A program made the translations under genes and the position numbers. This document shows, one piece after another, positions 44,748 to 53,274 of a stretch of 64,000 nucleotides of DNA (its first letter is position 1; each line of letters begins with the position of its first letter). The notes under the pieces were generated by a model. The model was not told the DNA's origin, ran no database searches, and was given only the letters and a program-made list of their open reading frames with translations. Source of the stretch: Alkalibacterium sp. MB6. GTDB taxonomy: Bacteria; Bacillota; Bacilli; Lactobacillales; Carnobacteriaceae_A. Location: the NCBI RefSeq assembly GCF_009935905.1, contig NZ_PREX01000007.1:25370-89369 (forward strand), written 5' to 3'.

Positions 44748-46205
44748 TTATTTACGAGCTTTCCGAACTTTCAAGGTTTTCCCCTTTACAGTACGGTCTT
44801 GCATCTGTGAAATAACATACGGTCCTTTACCGTTCATGATTTCAACGTAGGTCACATTCTCTTGAATCGTAATAATCCCAATGTCTTCGGCTATGACATC
44901 TTTGATGCTCGTCAATGTACCGACGAAATCAACGGCACGCAGCTTTTTCTTTTTACCGCCGTTGAAGTAAACTTTGGTGATGTCTTTGTTTAACTCTTTA
45001 TTGCGGGCAATTTTTGGTGCGACTCGTGCGTTTAGTTTCTTTTCAAAAGCTGCTTTAGAGCGGGTAACTAATCGTTCGCTGGGCGCAAAGACTTCCGTTA
45101 ACTCCTGACTGTCTTCAAAAGCGTACTCTCGGACTTCCTGCCAGCGTCTGTGGTCCTTTACGCTGACCATCGTTAAGGCGAGTCCGGTTTTACCAGCTCG
45201 ACCGGTTCGACCTGTTCGGTGGGTATAGCTCTCATTTTCAAAAGGCACGTCATAGTTGATGACGTGAGTGATATTATCAATATCAATGCCGCGAGCAGCC
45301 ACATCTGTCGCTACTAAATAGCGGAGTTTCCCAGAGCGAAACTCATCCATAACAGCCAATCGATCGTCTTGATCCATGCCGCCGTGTAACTTATCGACAG
45401 GTAAACCTGCTTTATTTAAAAAGGTGTCTACAGCATCCACTACATCTTTCGTGTTGCAAAAGATAATACAGGCATCTGGATTCTCAATGGTCAATAAGTC
45501 TAACAGATGCTTTTCCTTAGCCATGTCTTCTACATTTATATAAGAATGTAAAATTTTAGGCCTGTTTTCAACTGATGATTCCATTTTGACAAATTTTCGG
45601 TCCGGACTCATGTAAAAGCTGGCTAAACGCTCAATCTCTGGCTGCATCGTCGCAGAAAACAGCATCGTTTGGCGCTCTTTTGGCAAGTAATCGATAATGT
45701 CTTCAACTTGTTCGATGAAGCCCATATTCAGCATTTCATCTGCTTCATCCAAAACAAGGCTACTCACTTTATCGACGATCAACGTGCCTTCTTTCAAATG
45801 TTCCAACACGCGACCTGGTGTCCCCACCACAATGTGGCTCTTTTGTTTAAGTTCAGATTTCTGCGTTTTAAAAGACGACTTGCCAAATACCGCAGTCGCT
45901 TTTATTCGCTTCAACCGACCAATATTCATGAGATCGTCTTTGACTTGTAAGGCTAATTCTCGAGTCGGGACCAAGATTAAAGCTTGCGGTTTATTCTCTT
46001 CCCACCCGGCTTGTTCACATAAAGGAATACCAAAGGCTACGGTTTTGCCACTCCCTGTTTGAGACTCCACCATAATATCTTGTTTCTCTAAAGCTAGTGG
46101 AATAACGCTCTCCTGTACCGCTGTCGGATGGAAGTAACGCAAACTCGTCAATGCTTTAACTATTTCGGGACTGATTCCAAATGTTTCAAATGATTGCTTA
46201 TTCAT
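44748..46205 (-). CDS. dbpA: DEAD-box RNA helicase, DbpA/YxiN type
   Basis: A 485-residue helicase: Q motif region ([14 protein letters not shown]), Walker [34 protein letters not shown], and [10 protein letters not shown]. The C-terminal 75 residues ([19 protein letters not shown] onward) match the DbpA RNA-binding domain, which in E. coli DbpA and B. subtilis YxiN binds hairpin 92 of 23S rRNA. It should act in late 50S ribosome assembly. AGGAAA-type ribosome binding site. The RNA-binding domain separates it from CshA/CshB. Confidence 0.93.
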   Translation of the reverse strand: MNKQSFETFGISPEIVKALTSLRYFHPTAVQESVIPLALEKQDIMVESQTGSGKTVAFGIPLCEQAGWEENKPQALILVPTRELALQVKDDLMNIGRLKRIKATAVFGKSSFKTQKSELKQKSHIVVGTPGRVLEHLKEGTLIVDKVSSLVLDEADEMLNMGFIEQVEDIIDYLPKERQTMLFSATMQPEIERLASFYMSPDRKFVKMESSVENRPKILHSYINVEDMAKEKHLLDLLTIENPDACIIFCNTKDVVDAVDTFLNKAGLPVDKLHGGMDQDDRLAVMDEFRSGKLRYLVATDVAARGIDIDNITHVINYDVPFENESYTHRTGRTGRAGKTGLALTMVSVKDHRRWQEVREYAFEDSQELTEVFAPSERLVTRSKAAFEKKLNARVAPKIARNKELNKDITKVYFNGGKKKKLRAVDFVGTLTSIKDVIAEDIGIITIQENVTYVEIMNGKGPYVISQMQDRTVKGKTLKVRKARK

Positions 46206-46396
46206 AATTTCCTGCTTTCTTTATTTCCCATTTATCACTGTCTTTAGTGTAACAGATGCTTTCTCCTTAATCTTCCTAAATTGTGTCACTATCAAATGTT
46301 TATATGTACGCCTTCGCACCTTTTCGTATATAATTATTAAACAGTTGCAAAAAGTATACATAACCAGTGTAGTAACGGTTAATAAAGGAGAGCAAC

Positions 46397-47383
46397 ATGG
46401 TTAAAACTCATCCAATGTGGAACACCTTCCCTACCATTCAGGCCCTTTTACTAGAATGCCTTGAATTGATTATAGAAAAAACAAGCATTGATAATGATGA
46501 CATCGAAAAAACGGTCATTAACATGATAGATAGCCAAGGAAAATTACTTAGGCCTGCCTATTTTTTCCTTTTTTCACGATTAGGCAATGCCACTAAAGAA
46601 ACACATAATCAGATTATAGCCGCCGCTGCCTCTACCGAGGCTCTTCATCTGGCGACCCTCATTCATGACGACATCATAGACGAGGCGAGCATGCGTCGCG
46701 GTAGTGAAACTGTCCAATCCAAGCACGGTAAAGACGTGGCTGTTTATACAGGCGATTTATTGATTTCGGTCTATTTTGATTTACTAGCAGATGCGACGGA
46801 CTCCGTCGATATCATCAAATTAAATACGCAATCAATGAAACGTGTCTTACTGGGTGAAATAAATCAAATGACCAATGCCTACAATACGGCTATCACCTAC
46901 GAAGACTATTTGAAAAGCATTAAAGGAAAGACCGCCCAATTGTTTGAATTAAGTTGTTACGAGGGCGCCTACTTTGGCCAATGCAGCCCGGATATTCTGG
47001 AAAAAAGTCGATCGATTGGTCAAAATATAGGCATCGCTTTTCAAATGCTAGATGATATTTTGGATTACACACAAACACCTGAAATCCTGTCAAAGCCTGT
47101 TCTTAACGATGTGAAACAAGGGATTTATACCCTTCCACTTATTTTAGGTATGGAGGCAGACGAGTCCTTCCTGCCTCTTTTAAAAAAGGGAGAAGACTTG
47201 TCAGATAGTGACTTGACTGAACTCGTTTCGTTACTACACGATAACGACTGTATAAATCGGGCACGCGCTATTGCAAAAACATACAGTGATCAAGCTTTAG
47301 CAACCATTGAGTCGCTTCCTCATCACCCTGAAAAAGAGATCTTACATGCATTGACTAAAACACTACTGACGAGAGAATGTTAA
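46397..47383 (+). CDS. Long-chain polyprenyl diphosphate synthase
   Basis: A 328-residue trans-prenyltransferase with both Asp-rich motifs: LIHDDIIDEASMRRG (DDxxD, about residue 94) and FQMLDDILDYT (about residue 219). It elongates farnesyl or geranylgeranyl diphosphate with IPP to make the quinone side chain. Start follows AAAGGAG. It is 13 bases upstream of a MenA-like prenyltransferase, so the product most likely feeds demethylmenaquinone synthesis; no heptaprenyl small subunit (HepS) is next to it. Confidence 0.92.
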   Translation: MVKTHPMWNTFPTIQALLLECLELIIEKTSIDNDDIEKTVINMIDSQGKLLRPAYFFLFSRLGNATKETHNQIIAAAASTEALHLATLIHDDIIDEASMRRGSETVQSKHGKDVAVYTGDLLISVYFDLLADATDSVDIIKLNTQSMKRVLLGEINQMTNAYNTAITYEDYLKSIKGKTAQLFELSCYEGAYFGQCSPDILEKSRSIGQNIGIAFQMLDDILDYTQTPEILSKPVLNDVKQGIYTLPLILGMEADESFLPLLKKGEDLSDSDLTELVSLLHDNDCINRARAIAKTYSDQALATIESLPHHPEKEILHALTKTLLTREC

Positions 47384-47396
47384 AAAGGAGATCATC

Positions 47397-48305
47397 ATGA
47401 CTATCAAACAATACTTCTTACTTGCTCAAATGGAATCCACTACGACTAGTTTCTTTCCTGCTTTTATTGGCATCTTATATGCTTGGTACAATTATGACTC
47501 GTTTCGATTGGGCTTTTCACTCTTAGGCTTACTTACGGCCGTCCTCTTTCACTTGGCTGTCAATATCCGAGATAACTATTTGGATTACTATATCGCAGAT
47601 AATAAACAGGCGGATTACGCCCAAGACATGGTGGTGGGCAAAGAAAAGATTCCTCTAAAAAATGTTAAATTAGCCTATATTATTTCAGGTGCTGTCGCTT
47701 TAGTCATTGGTTTATTCTTAGTTCTTCAAACGTCTCTCTTCTTGTTGTTTATCGGATTCGGAGGGATGTTGATTGGTGCCCTTTATACTATGGGCCCACG
47801 TCCCATCTCAAGTACACCAACCGGTGAATTTTTCGTTGGTCTGGCAATGGGCTTTGGCATCTTTACAGCTATGGTTTATGTTAATGCCTTTGATGTTATT
47901 CAATTTGATTGGATCACTAGTATTCAGATTATTGTTGCATCCATCCCCACATCCATTACGGTCATGGCTATCTCATTAGCCAATAACATTTGTGATTTAG
48001 AAGAAGATATTGAAGATAACCGGTTTACACTTCCTTATCATATCGGCGTAGATAAAGCGCTAATCGTCTTCAAATACTTTTATTATGCTGGTTACATTGC
48101 CATTATCTTATCCATCGTGTTTGGGACTTTCCCAAGGCTTGTGACGTTGTCATTACTAACGTTTCCATACGTCTTAAAAAATATTCAGATCTTCATGAAC
48201 AAACAAGACAAAAAGACAACCTTTATGACGTCCATTATTAACTCAGCCGTCATTCCAGTCCCTCTCATCATTACCTTCTTTATAGGGGCTTGGTTGAATA
48301 ATTAG
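47397..48305 (+). CDS. menA: UbiA-family prenyltransferase, MenA-like
   Basis: A 302-residue membrane protein with nine predicted helices and the two Asp-rich UbiA motifs: NIRDNYLDYY (followed by DNKQADYAQD) and NNICDLEEDIEDNR. It joins a polyprenyl chain to 1,4-dihydroxy-2-naphthoate or a related head group to give demethylmenaquinone. AAAAGGAG precedes the ATG. The polyprenyl synthase plus MenA-like pair recalls the dmkA-dmkB part of the flavin-based extracellular electron transfer locus of Listeria; the other genes of that locus are not here. Confidence 0.88.
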   Translation: MTIKQYFLLAQMESTTTSFFPAFIGILYAWYNYDSFRLGFSLLGLLTAVLFHLAVNIRDNYLDYYIADNKQADYAQDMVVGKEKIPLKNVKLAYIISGAVALVIGLFLVLQTSLFLLFIGFGGMLIGALYTMGPRPISSTPTGEFFVGLAMGFGIFTAMVYVNAFDVIQFDWITSIQIIVASIPTSITVMAISLANNICDLEEDIEDNRFTLPYHIGVDKALIVFKYFYYAGYIAIILSIVFGTFPRLVTLSLLTFPYVLKNIQIFMNKQDKKTTFMTSIINSAVIPVPLIITFFIGAWLNN

Positions 48306-48348
48306 TTACCCCTTTTACAATATCTGGCTATTTTTAAATGAAGCCATT

Positions 48349-48404
48349 AAAAAATCAGTGATGATCTGAAAGGTTTCTCCTTCAGTCCTCATCACTGATT
48401 TTTT
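48349..48404 (+). terminator. Terminator of the prenyl-quinone operon
   Basis: AAAAAATCAGTGATGA and TCATCACTGATTTTTT arms (48349-48364, 48389-48404) with a T-run. Confidence 0.92.
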
Positions 48405-48479
48405 TGATTATAAGCATGAAATAGCCGAGCTTTAGACTAAGCAACAGCTAACAGATGATACCCCTGTTCCTTTCAATGG

Positions 48480-48872
48480 CTAGTTCTTAGATTTTAAATT
48501 AAGAAACAGATAATCAAAGAACGTGATGCCAAAAGATAAACCAATATTTACAGAAATGATTTTTAATACATCAATGGATTCTCGTTTGAATAGGTAGTTA
48601 AAACCATAGTTTATAAAACTCAACACCACAAAATAGATGACGAATCTAACAATACTCCTTCTTATCTCTTGCCATTCGAACAATTTTAAATTGATAATAG
48701 TCACTATTGGAGTGTACAGCAGTAAGAAAAAGGTGAAAAAGATATAACCTAAAACAAACTTAAAGAATAATGGGTGTTCTAAATCCATGTACGCTATAAC
48801 AAGCGAAAGAACAGTTGCAATTAAATAAACAGCATATAAAGTTTCTGTCACTGGTAATCGTTTTTTTCTCAT
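48480..48872 (-). CDS. Four-helix membrane protein, unknown
   Basis: A 130-residue protein with a basic N-terminus (MRKKRLPV) and four hydrophobic stretches. The frame extends to 48929, but that end overlaps a TATAAT box (GATTATAATAC, minus strand); GGGGT precedes the ATG at 48872, so translation starts there. No family recognised. It runs divergently from the VOC protein gene across a short shared promoter region. Confidence 0.7.
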   Translation of the reverse strand: MRKKRLPVTETLYAVYLIATVLSLVIAYMDLEHPLFFKFVLGYIFFTFFLLLYTPIVTIINLKLFEWQEIRRSIVRFVIYFVVLSFINYGFNYLFKRESIDVLKIISVNIGLSFGITFFDYLFLNLKSKN

Positions 48873-49023
48873 AATGTACCCCATAAATTCATTTTTCTTC
48901 TTGCTTGTATTATAATCTTTTTCGTACAAACAACCTAGTAGTATAAAGAATATAGTGAAAAAAATGCCGTTCTTATTTATTCATGCTAGAATAGAGATAA
49001 GAACTTTTTTGGAGGATGATAGT

Positions 49024-49404
49024 ATGAACCAAGTACTTGTTGAGATTTGCCTACGTGTCAGAGATATTGACGCTACATTAGACTTCTATACGAATCTATT
49101 CGATTTTGAAGTGGCTAGCCGAAGAGAATTCCCAGAAAATAAATTTGATTTAATTTATTTGAATTCACCCGGATCCTCTGTACAAATCGAACTCACTTAC
49201 AATTACGACGCAGAGCCATATGAAGTCGGAAATGGCTTTAGTCATTTAGGCGTGAGTGTCAATGACTTAGAAAAAATGCACGAGATTTGTAAAGCATCAG
49301 CTTACGAAACAGGAGAGTTAAAAGGACTCTCAGGCGGCACACCTAGCTATTTCTTTGTAACCGATCCAGATGGTTACCGCATCGAAGTCAAACGTGCAAA
49401 ATAA
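49024..49404 (+). CDS. VOC-family protein, lactoylglutathione lyase-like
   Basis: A 126-residue glyoxalase I-like protein: CLRVRDIDATLDFYTNLF, VQIELTYNYDAEPYEVG, FSHLGVSVNDL and TDPDGYRIEVKR follow E. coli GloA closely. Of the four GloA metal ligands, Glu56, His74 and Glu122 equivalents are present, but the first (His5) is Glu (LVEICLRV). That could change metal choice or substrate. Together with GloB at 27094 it could form a glyoxalase pair. An upstream start at 48955 is unlikely because GGAGG lies nine bases before the ATG at 49024. Confidence 0.85.
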   Translation: MNQVLVEICLRVRDIDATLDFYTNLFDFEVASRREFPENKFDLIYLNSPGSSVQIELTYNYDAEPYEVGNGFSHLGVSVNDLEKMHEICKASAYETGELKGLSGGTPSYFFVTDPDGYRIEVKRAK

Positions 49405-49419
49405 GTATTAGAGTATATT

Positions 49420-49459
49420 AAAAGTAAGCATAACGGTTGAGGCAGCTATGCTTACTTTT
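49420..49459. terminator. Terminator after the VOC gene
   Basis: AAAAGTAAGCATA and TATGCTTACTTTT arms (49420-49432, 49447-49459) with a T-run. The remaining bases to 49677 are AT-rich with nothing recognised. Confidence 0.88.
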
Positions 49460-49677
49460 TTTGTAAAATTAGTTCAAGGTTCAATTCATGAGATTTTCTT
49501 CTTAGATTAACCACAGAATATTTCTTGCTGGATATTTTATATGCTCAATAACTCTTTCACTAGTACTCCAACAAGAAAGATAAAAGTATCTTTGAGTATA
49601 AGTATAACTCACTAAATAATAATACGAAAATAACTATCGAGTGTGTTATCTTCCTGTTATAACTATAAATTTAATTG

Positions 49678-50448
49678 TCAATTAAACTCAATCTTTTCTA
49701 CAAAAGATGAAGGGATAGTTATCGTTCCACCTAAAGTAGATTCGTAAGATATTGTACCAATTGAATACCCGTAAATAGTTAAGTAATCATCTTCTAAAAC
49801 TCTTTGATCTACTATATCAGGAGAATATCCTACATATATGATTTGATCATAGTCATCGTTCACAGCAAATCGTAGTTGAATTTCATCAGTACCTTCAATA
49901 AGTTGAACGACCTTACCACTAAATTTAATTTTTTCTCCTATATAATCATCCGGCGTCCTTGCTAACTGCTCATATGTTATTCCCGTTTTGTATCCTTTAG
50001 CAATTTTTTCTTGTTCTGCTTTTTCTGCCGCTTCTTTCTCTGCTTTTTCTTTTGCCTCTTGTTCTTCTTGCTCTTTTTCTTTTTCTTCTTTAGCTGCTTG
50101 CTTAGCCGCTTCTTCTTCAGCTCGCTTTTTTTCTTCGGCTGCTTTTTGTTCAGCTGCTATTTTATCTGCTTCTATTTTTCTAGCTTGTGCCTCTGCTTCT
50201 TCTAAATCTTCATAAGGTTCCATACGGTCTTTGTAGTCATCATATGTTTGTTGTAACTCATCTTTTTCTCTTAGAAGTTCCGCTATTTCTGTTTCTAATC
50301 CATCTTTTTCTTCATTTGAAGAAGTAAGATTGGTGGTTAATTCTTGAACTTCTTTTTCTAGTGTAGAGATATTCGTTTCGTACCCCTCAACCTCAGTACA
50401 TCCAGTAATAAGTACAAGCATTCCAAATAATAAAAGGATTGTCTTCAT
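49678..50448 (-). CDS. Coiled-coil lipoprotein with C-terminal OB-like domain
   Basis: A 256-residue lipoprotein (lipobox LITGC, about residues 13-17). Residues about 25-85 form a heptad coiled coil (STLEKEVQELTTNL, AELLREKDELQQTYDDY); residues about 85-150 are an almost pure Glu/Ala/Lys helix; residues about 150-256 form a beta-rich domain (GYKTGITYEQLARTPDDYIG, IKFSGKVVQLIEG) that occurs in other Lactobacillales extracellular proteins. No enzymatic motif. It probably projects the C-terminal domain from the membrane through the wall. The antisense strand of the helix gives long but spurious frames. Good AGGAGG ribosome binding site. Confidence 0.82.
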   Translation of the reverse strand: MKTILLLFGMLVLITGCTEVEGYETNISTLEKEVQELTTNLTSSNEEKDGLETEIAELLREKDELQQTYDDYKDRMEPYEDLEEAEAQARKIEADKIAAEQKAAEEKKRAEEEAAKQAAKEEKEKEQEEQEAKEKAEKEAAEKAEQEKIAKGYKTGITYEQLARTPDDYIGEKIKFSGKVVQLIEGTDEIQLRFAVNDDYDQIIYVGYSPDIVDQRVLEDDYLTIYGYSIGTISYESTLGGTITIPSSFVEKIEFN

Positions 50449-50599
50449 TGTTTTTACCTCCTACCTCCTCAATTTGTAATCGTTTTCATTATAACGCAGA
50501 AGACTCTCCCTTAGCTATATAGGTTAGTCCATTATTTAAAATTATCATAGAAACTAGCGAAATAAAGAACTAGCCCTTATTTGGCCACATAGCATCTTA

Positions 50600-50860
50600 A
50601 ATTGGATGAGTTTTCATAATGCTCATCTCTTCTAAATTCTTTTACAATAAAATTCGCGAATTCAGCACGAGGAATAGATTTCGCTTTGTCCGGGATTGGA
50701 ACATAAGCATAAAACGACTACGTCATGCCTAGCAATTGATTTGCGACATCTTCTGAGTTGAAAGCATCCTCTTGAATAATCTGTAGCTGCTCATCTTTTA
50801 ACGTTAACTTAGATGGCGTGGATACAAAGGCGATTACTTCAATACCTTCTCTTATCGTTT
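50600..50860 (-). pseudogene. Remnant of an NAD(P)H-binding (NmrA/SDR-like) oxidoreductase
   Basis: In one frame the minus strand encodes REGIEVIAFVSTPSKLTLK, then QIIQEDAFNSEDVANQLLG, a pattern typical of small NAD(P)H-binding proteins, interrupted by a TAG after LLGMT. A C-terminal piece (SIPRAEFANFIVKEF) follows at once, whereas a normal protein has about 100 residues between. The N-terminal dinucleotide-binding Gly motif and start are missing. It is a gene decayed by internal deletion, beside an IS30 element. Confidence 0.7.
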
Positions 50861-51088
50861 ATATCGATATCTCTTTTGTTTACTCACTACACTTCTTTAA
50901 TTATATACTTCAAAGGAGGCACTCAATTTAAATTATTAAAGATTCCGTACTATGCTAAGCTGTAGTTACACGAAAAAAAGCTGGATTTTATAATGAAGTT
51001 AGCCACTTAAGCTAACACAAAAAACGCCATGTGAATTTCATGTTATATTGAAGTTACCACTAACTCTCAATAGACAGGATGAATTCAC

Positions 51089-52166
51089 ATGACGCACTCT
51101 AACGATAACACATTAAGATGCAAGGGAAAACACTTATCTTATTCAGAACGGGCTCAAATTGCTATTTTGAAGAAAAAAACTACTCCAATAGACAAATTGC
51201 CAAAGTGATTGGTTGCGTTCCTCAAACAATCAATAATGAAATACATCGCGGAACCATCACTCAACTTAAGCGTCAAAAACAAAAGGGCAAGACGTACGAT
51301 TACTATATCGAACGATATGATGCCGATGCCGGACAAGCAGCGTATGATAGATACCGATTGAACTCTGGCCGTCGGCCAAAATGGGCTGATACGAGTGCAT
51401 TTGTCGACTGGGCTGATGAGAAAATGCTAAACGATAAATGGTCACCGGATGTGGTTGTCGGATTTGCTAAAAAACATGACTTGTTCGATCCCTCTATTAT
51501 TCCTTGTACAACCACCCTTTATGGTTGGATAGACAGAGGAATCATGCGTACAAAGAATATGGACTTGTTAGAAAAACTGTCTCGCAAATCGAAGGTTTCC
51601 ACACAAGTTAAACGATCACATAAACGCGTTCTTGGCCAGTCGATTGATAAGCGTCCAGCTGAGGTTGACAGCCGGCAAACCTTTGGGCATTGGAAATCGA
51701 TACTGTCGTAGGAAATAAAGAAAAATCGGACACCGTGTTGCTTACATTGGTTGAACGACAGACACGTTTTGAAATCATTTTGAAGGTGAACGGTAAAAAT
51801 CAAGCGTCTGTTAATCAGGCGGTACAGTCTCTTCAAGCACGCTCAGGTGATGCCTTTTCTACTTTATTTAAGACGATAACATCTGACAATGGTTCAGAGT
51901 TTGCGGGGCTTCATGACGCTCTGAAGGACTCGCTGGATGTCTATTTCAGTCACCCCTATGCCTCATTTGAACGAGGCACGAGTGAGAATCAACACAAATT
52001 TATTCGACGGTTCATTCCTAAAGGGAAGCCCATCAGCCAAATCGCGGACGTTCAGTGCTTACGTATACAACAATGGATGAACGATTATCCAAGAAAAATA
52101 CTAGGCTACAGAACACCACATGACTGTTTCGTTCATGCGCTAAGGTCAGAACGGCAAGCGGCTTAA
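51089..52166 (+). pseudogene. IS30 transposase with two frameshifts
   Basis: Joined across both breaks the product is about 360 residues: N-terminal HTH (LSYSERAQIAIL, then NRQIAKVIGCVPQTINNEI) and the DDE catalytic domain (GHW-EIDTVVGNKEKS, TSDNGSEFAGLHD, HPYASFERGTSENQHKFIRR). Break 1 is at an A7 run (51173-51179), where one A appears lost or a -1 slip is needed. Break 2 is near 51693, where TGG-GAA-ATC has become TGGAAATC by loss of one G. The DDE residues themselves are preserved. Confidence 0.88.
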
Positions 52167-52169
52167 CCC

Positions 52170-52278
52170 GTGAGGGCTTGACAACGAGCCTCCTTCGACA
52201 TGACTTGAAAGCTGGGAAGCTGGCCTAGGCCAGCTTGTCAAAAGACTATCATGTCTCAGCTCATTATCAAGCCCTCAC
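52170..52278. repeat. Long palindromic structure at the right end of the IS30 element
   Basis: Outer arms GTGAGGGCTTGA / TCAAGCCCTCAC (52170-52181, 52267-52278) enclose a perfect 20-base palindrome (52217-52236, GGCCTAGGCC core). It lies between the transposase stop and the right terminal repeat. Confidence 0.85.
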
Positions 52279-52338
52279 TATCTAGGCGAAACGACTAACA
52301 ATTTCACAAGGAATTAATTAATATCAAGTGGCTAACTT

Positions 52339-53209
52339 AAACTTGAAATTTACATTTAAATTCATACGAATACTTTTTTGACATAAAAATAACCCCCATA
52401 AAGTTAGAATTTTCACTCTAACTTTTGGGGGTCACCTCAAAAGTCTCTAATTAAGGGCTTTTTTCGTCGTCATTCACAAGCAATTACTATTCAGTTTTTA
52501 TTTATGATTAATTATACAGCATTTCAAGGTGATAATATTTGTGTTTACTGAGGGCAAGGTATAAACTTACAGTAGAGATAGGAAATCGTAATTCGTAGAT
52601 TAATCCATCTTTATGTTCACAATCTTTTCTCAGATTTGTGAACGCCATAACGACTAAGAGGTGGTCCGGATAAAAAGACTAATCATTCACATAGTGCATT
52701 TTGATTCTCTGAATCCCCCAATACTTACCTCCCAATTAAATGAAAAAGACTTACGCCTTTGATTACTGGAAAAATTCTCTTTTCCGAGCAGAGGCCTTTT
52801 TCATGTCTTCCCTGCTTTTAATCTACCCTGGACCACTTATAAAAAGATTTATAAAAATCAACTGCTTCTATTTGACTAATCTTTGAATCTTTATTATACT
52901 AATCTCAACAAATGAATAAGCTTACTAAAAATTATTCAACCTCTTAAATCAACATGACCCCAAAGTTATCGGCTGATCCCCTCTTATATCAGCCATAATC
53001 CCTGCGTTCTTCACTTCACTTTCATACTAGACTTCTACTACCCTCAGCATCAGCACAAACGATCCCATATCTTACAATAATAACCCTCTTACGTTTCAAA
53101 CACCTTATATAAACTATCGTCCACACCTTTTTCTACATCTTTCTTTCCAATCCTTGCATGATTCCCCTATCAAACAACTCACACAGGACCCTTTAAGGAG
53201 GTGGCGCCT
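52339..53209 (+). other. Gene-free, hairpin-rich leader region upstream of the pilus operon
   Basis: Nearly 900 bases without a credible gene. It holds a hairpin with a GGGGG tail (52392-52432), a GTTCACAA/TTGTGAAC stem (52615-52643) and a larger multi-stem structure at 52742-52802 (GAAAAAG/CTTTTTC outside, GCCTTTG/CAGAGGC next, GGAAAA/TTTTCC inside) with a terminal T-run. The last could be a terminator for an upstream transcript or a regulatory leader of the pilus operon. From 52815 to 53190 the DNA is C- and T-rich on the plus strand; no promoter stands out. Confidence 0.5.
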
Positions 53210-53248
53210 TTGACAGAAACCTATATGCCGCTCAAGTTTCATACTTAA
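53210..53248 (+). CDS. Possible 12-residue leader peptide before the pilus operon
   Basis: A full AAGGAGGT ribosome binding site (53195-53202) is followed eight bases later by TTG and a 13-codon frame ending TAA (MTETYMPLKFHT). It ends 26 bases before the GTG of the large adhesin. A strong ribosome binding site in front of so short a frame suggests a translated leader that tunes expression of the next gene, or a remnant of a gene end. Low confidence as a gene. Confidence 0.35.
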   Translation: MTETYMPLKFHT

Positions 53249-53274
53249 CATCAGTAATCGGAGGTGTGTTAGAT

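Larger units (their letters stand above)
50996..52338 (+). mobile_element. IS30-family insertion sequence, inactive
   Basis: Terminal inverted repeats AAGTTAGCCACTT-(A/G)-A at 50996-51010 and 52324-52338 bracket 1343 bases with an IS30 transposase. The element is somewhat longer than most IS30 members because about 170 bases of structured DNA follow the transposase. The transposase has two frameshifts. I could not confirm a target-site duplication. Confidence 0.78.

Noticed and set aside
49988..50215. Plus-strand frames rich in Phe/Cys/Ser opposite the coiled-coil lipoprotein
   Set aside because: Antisense shadow of the Glu/Ala/Lys helix codons.
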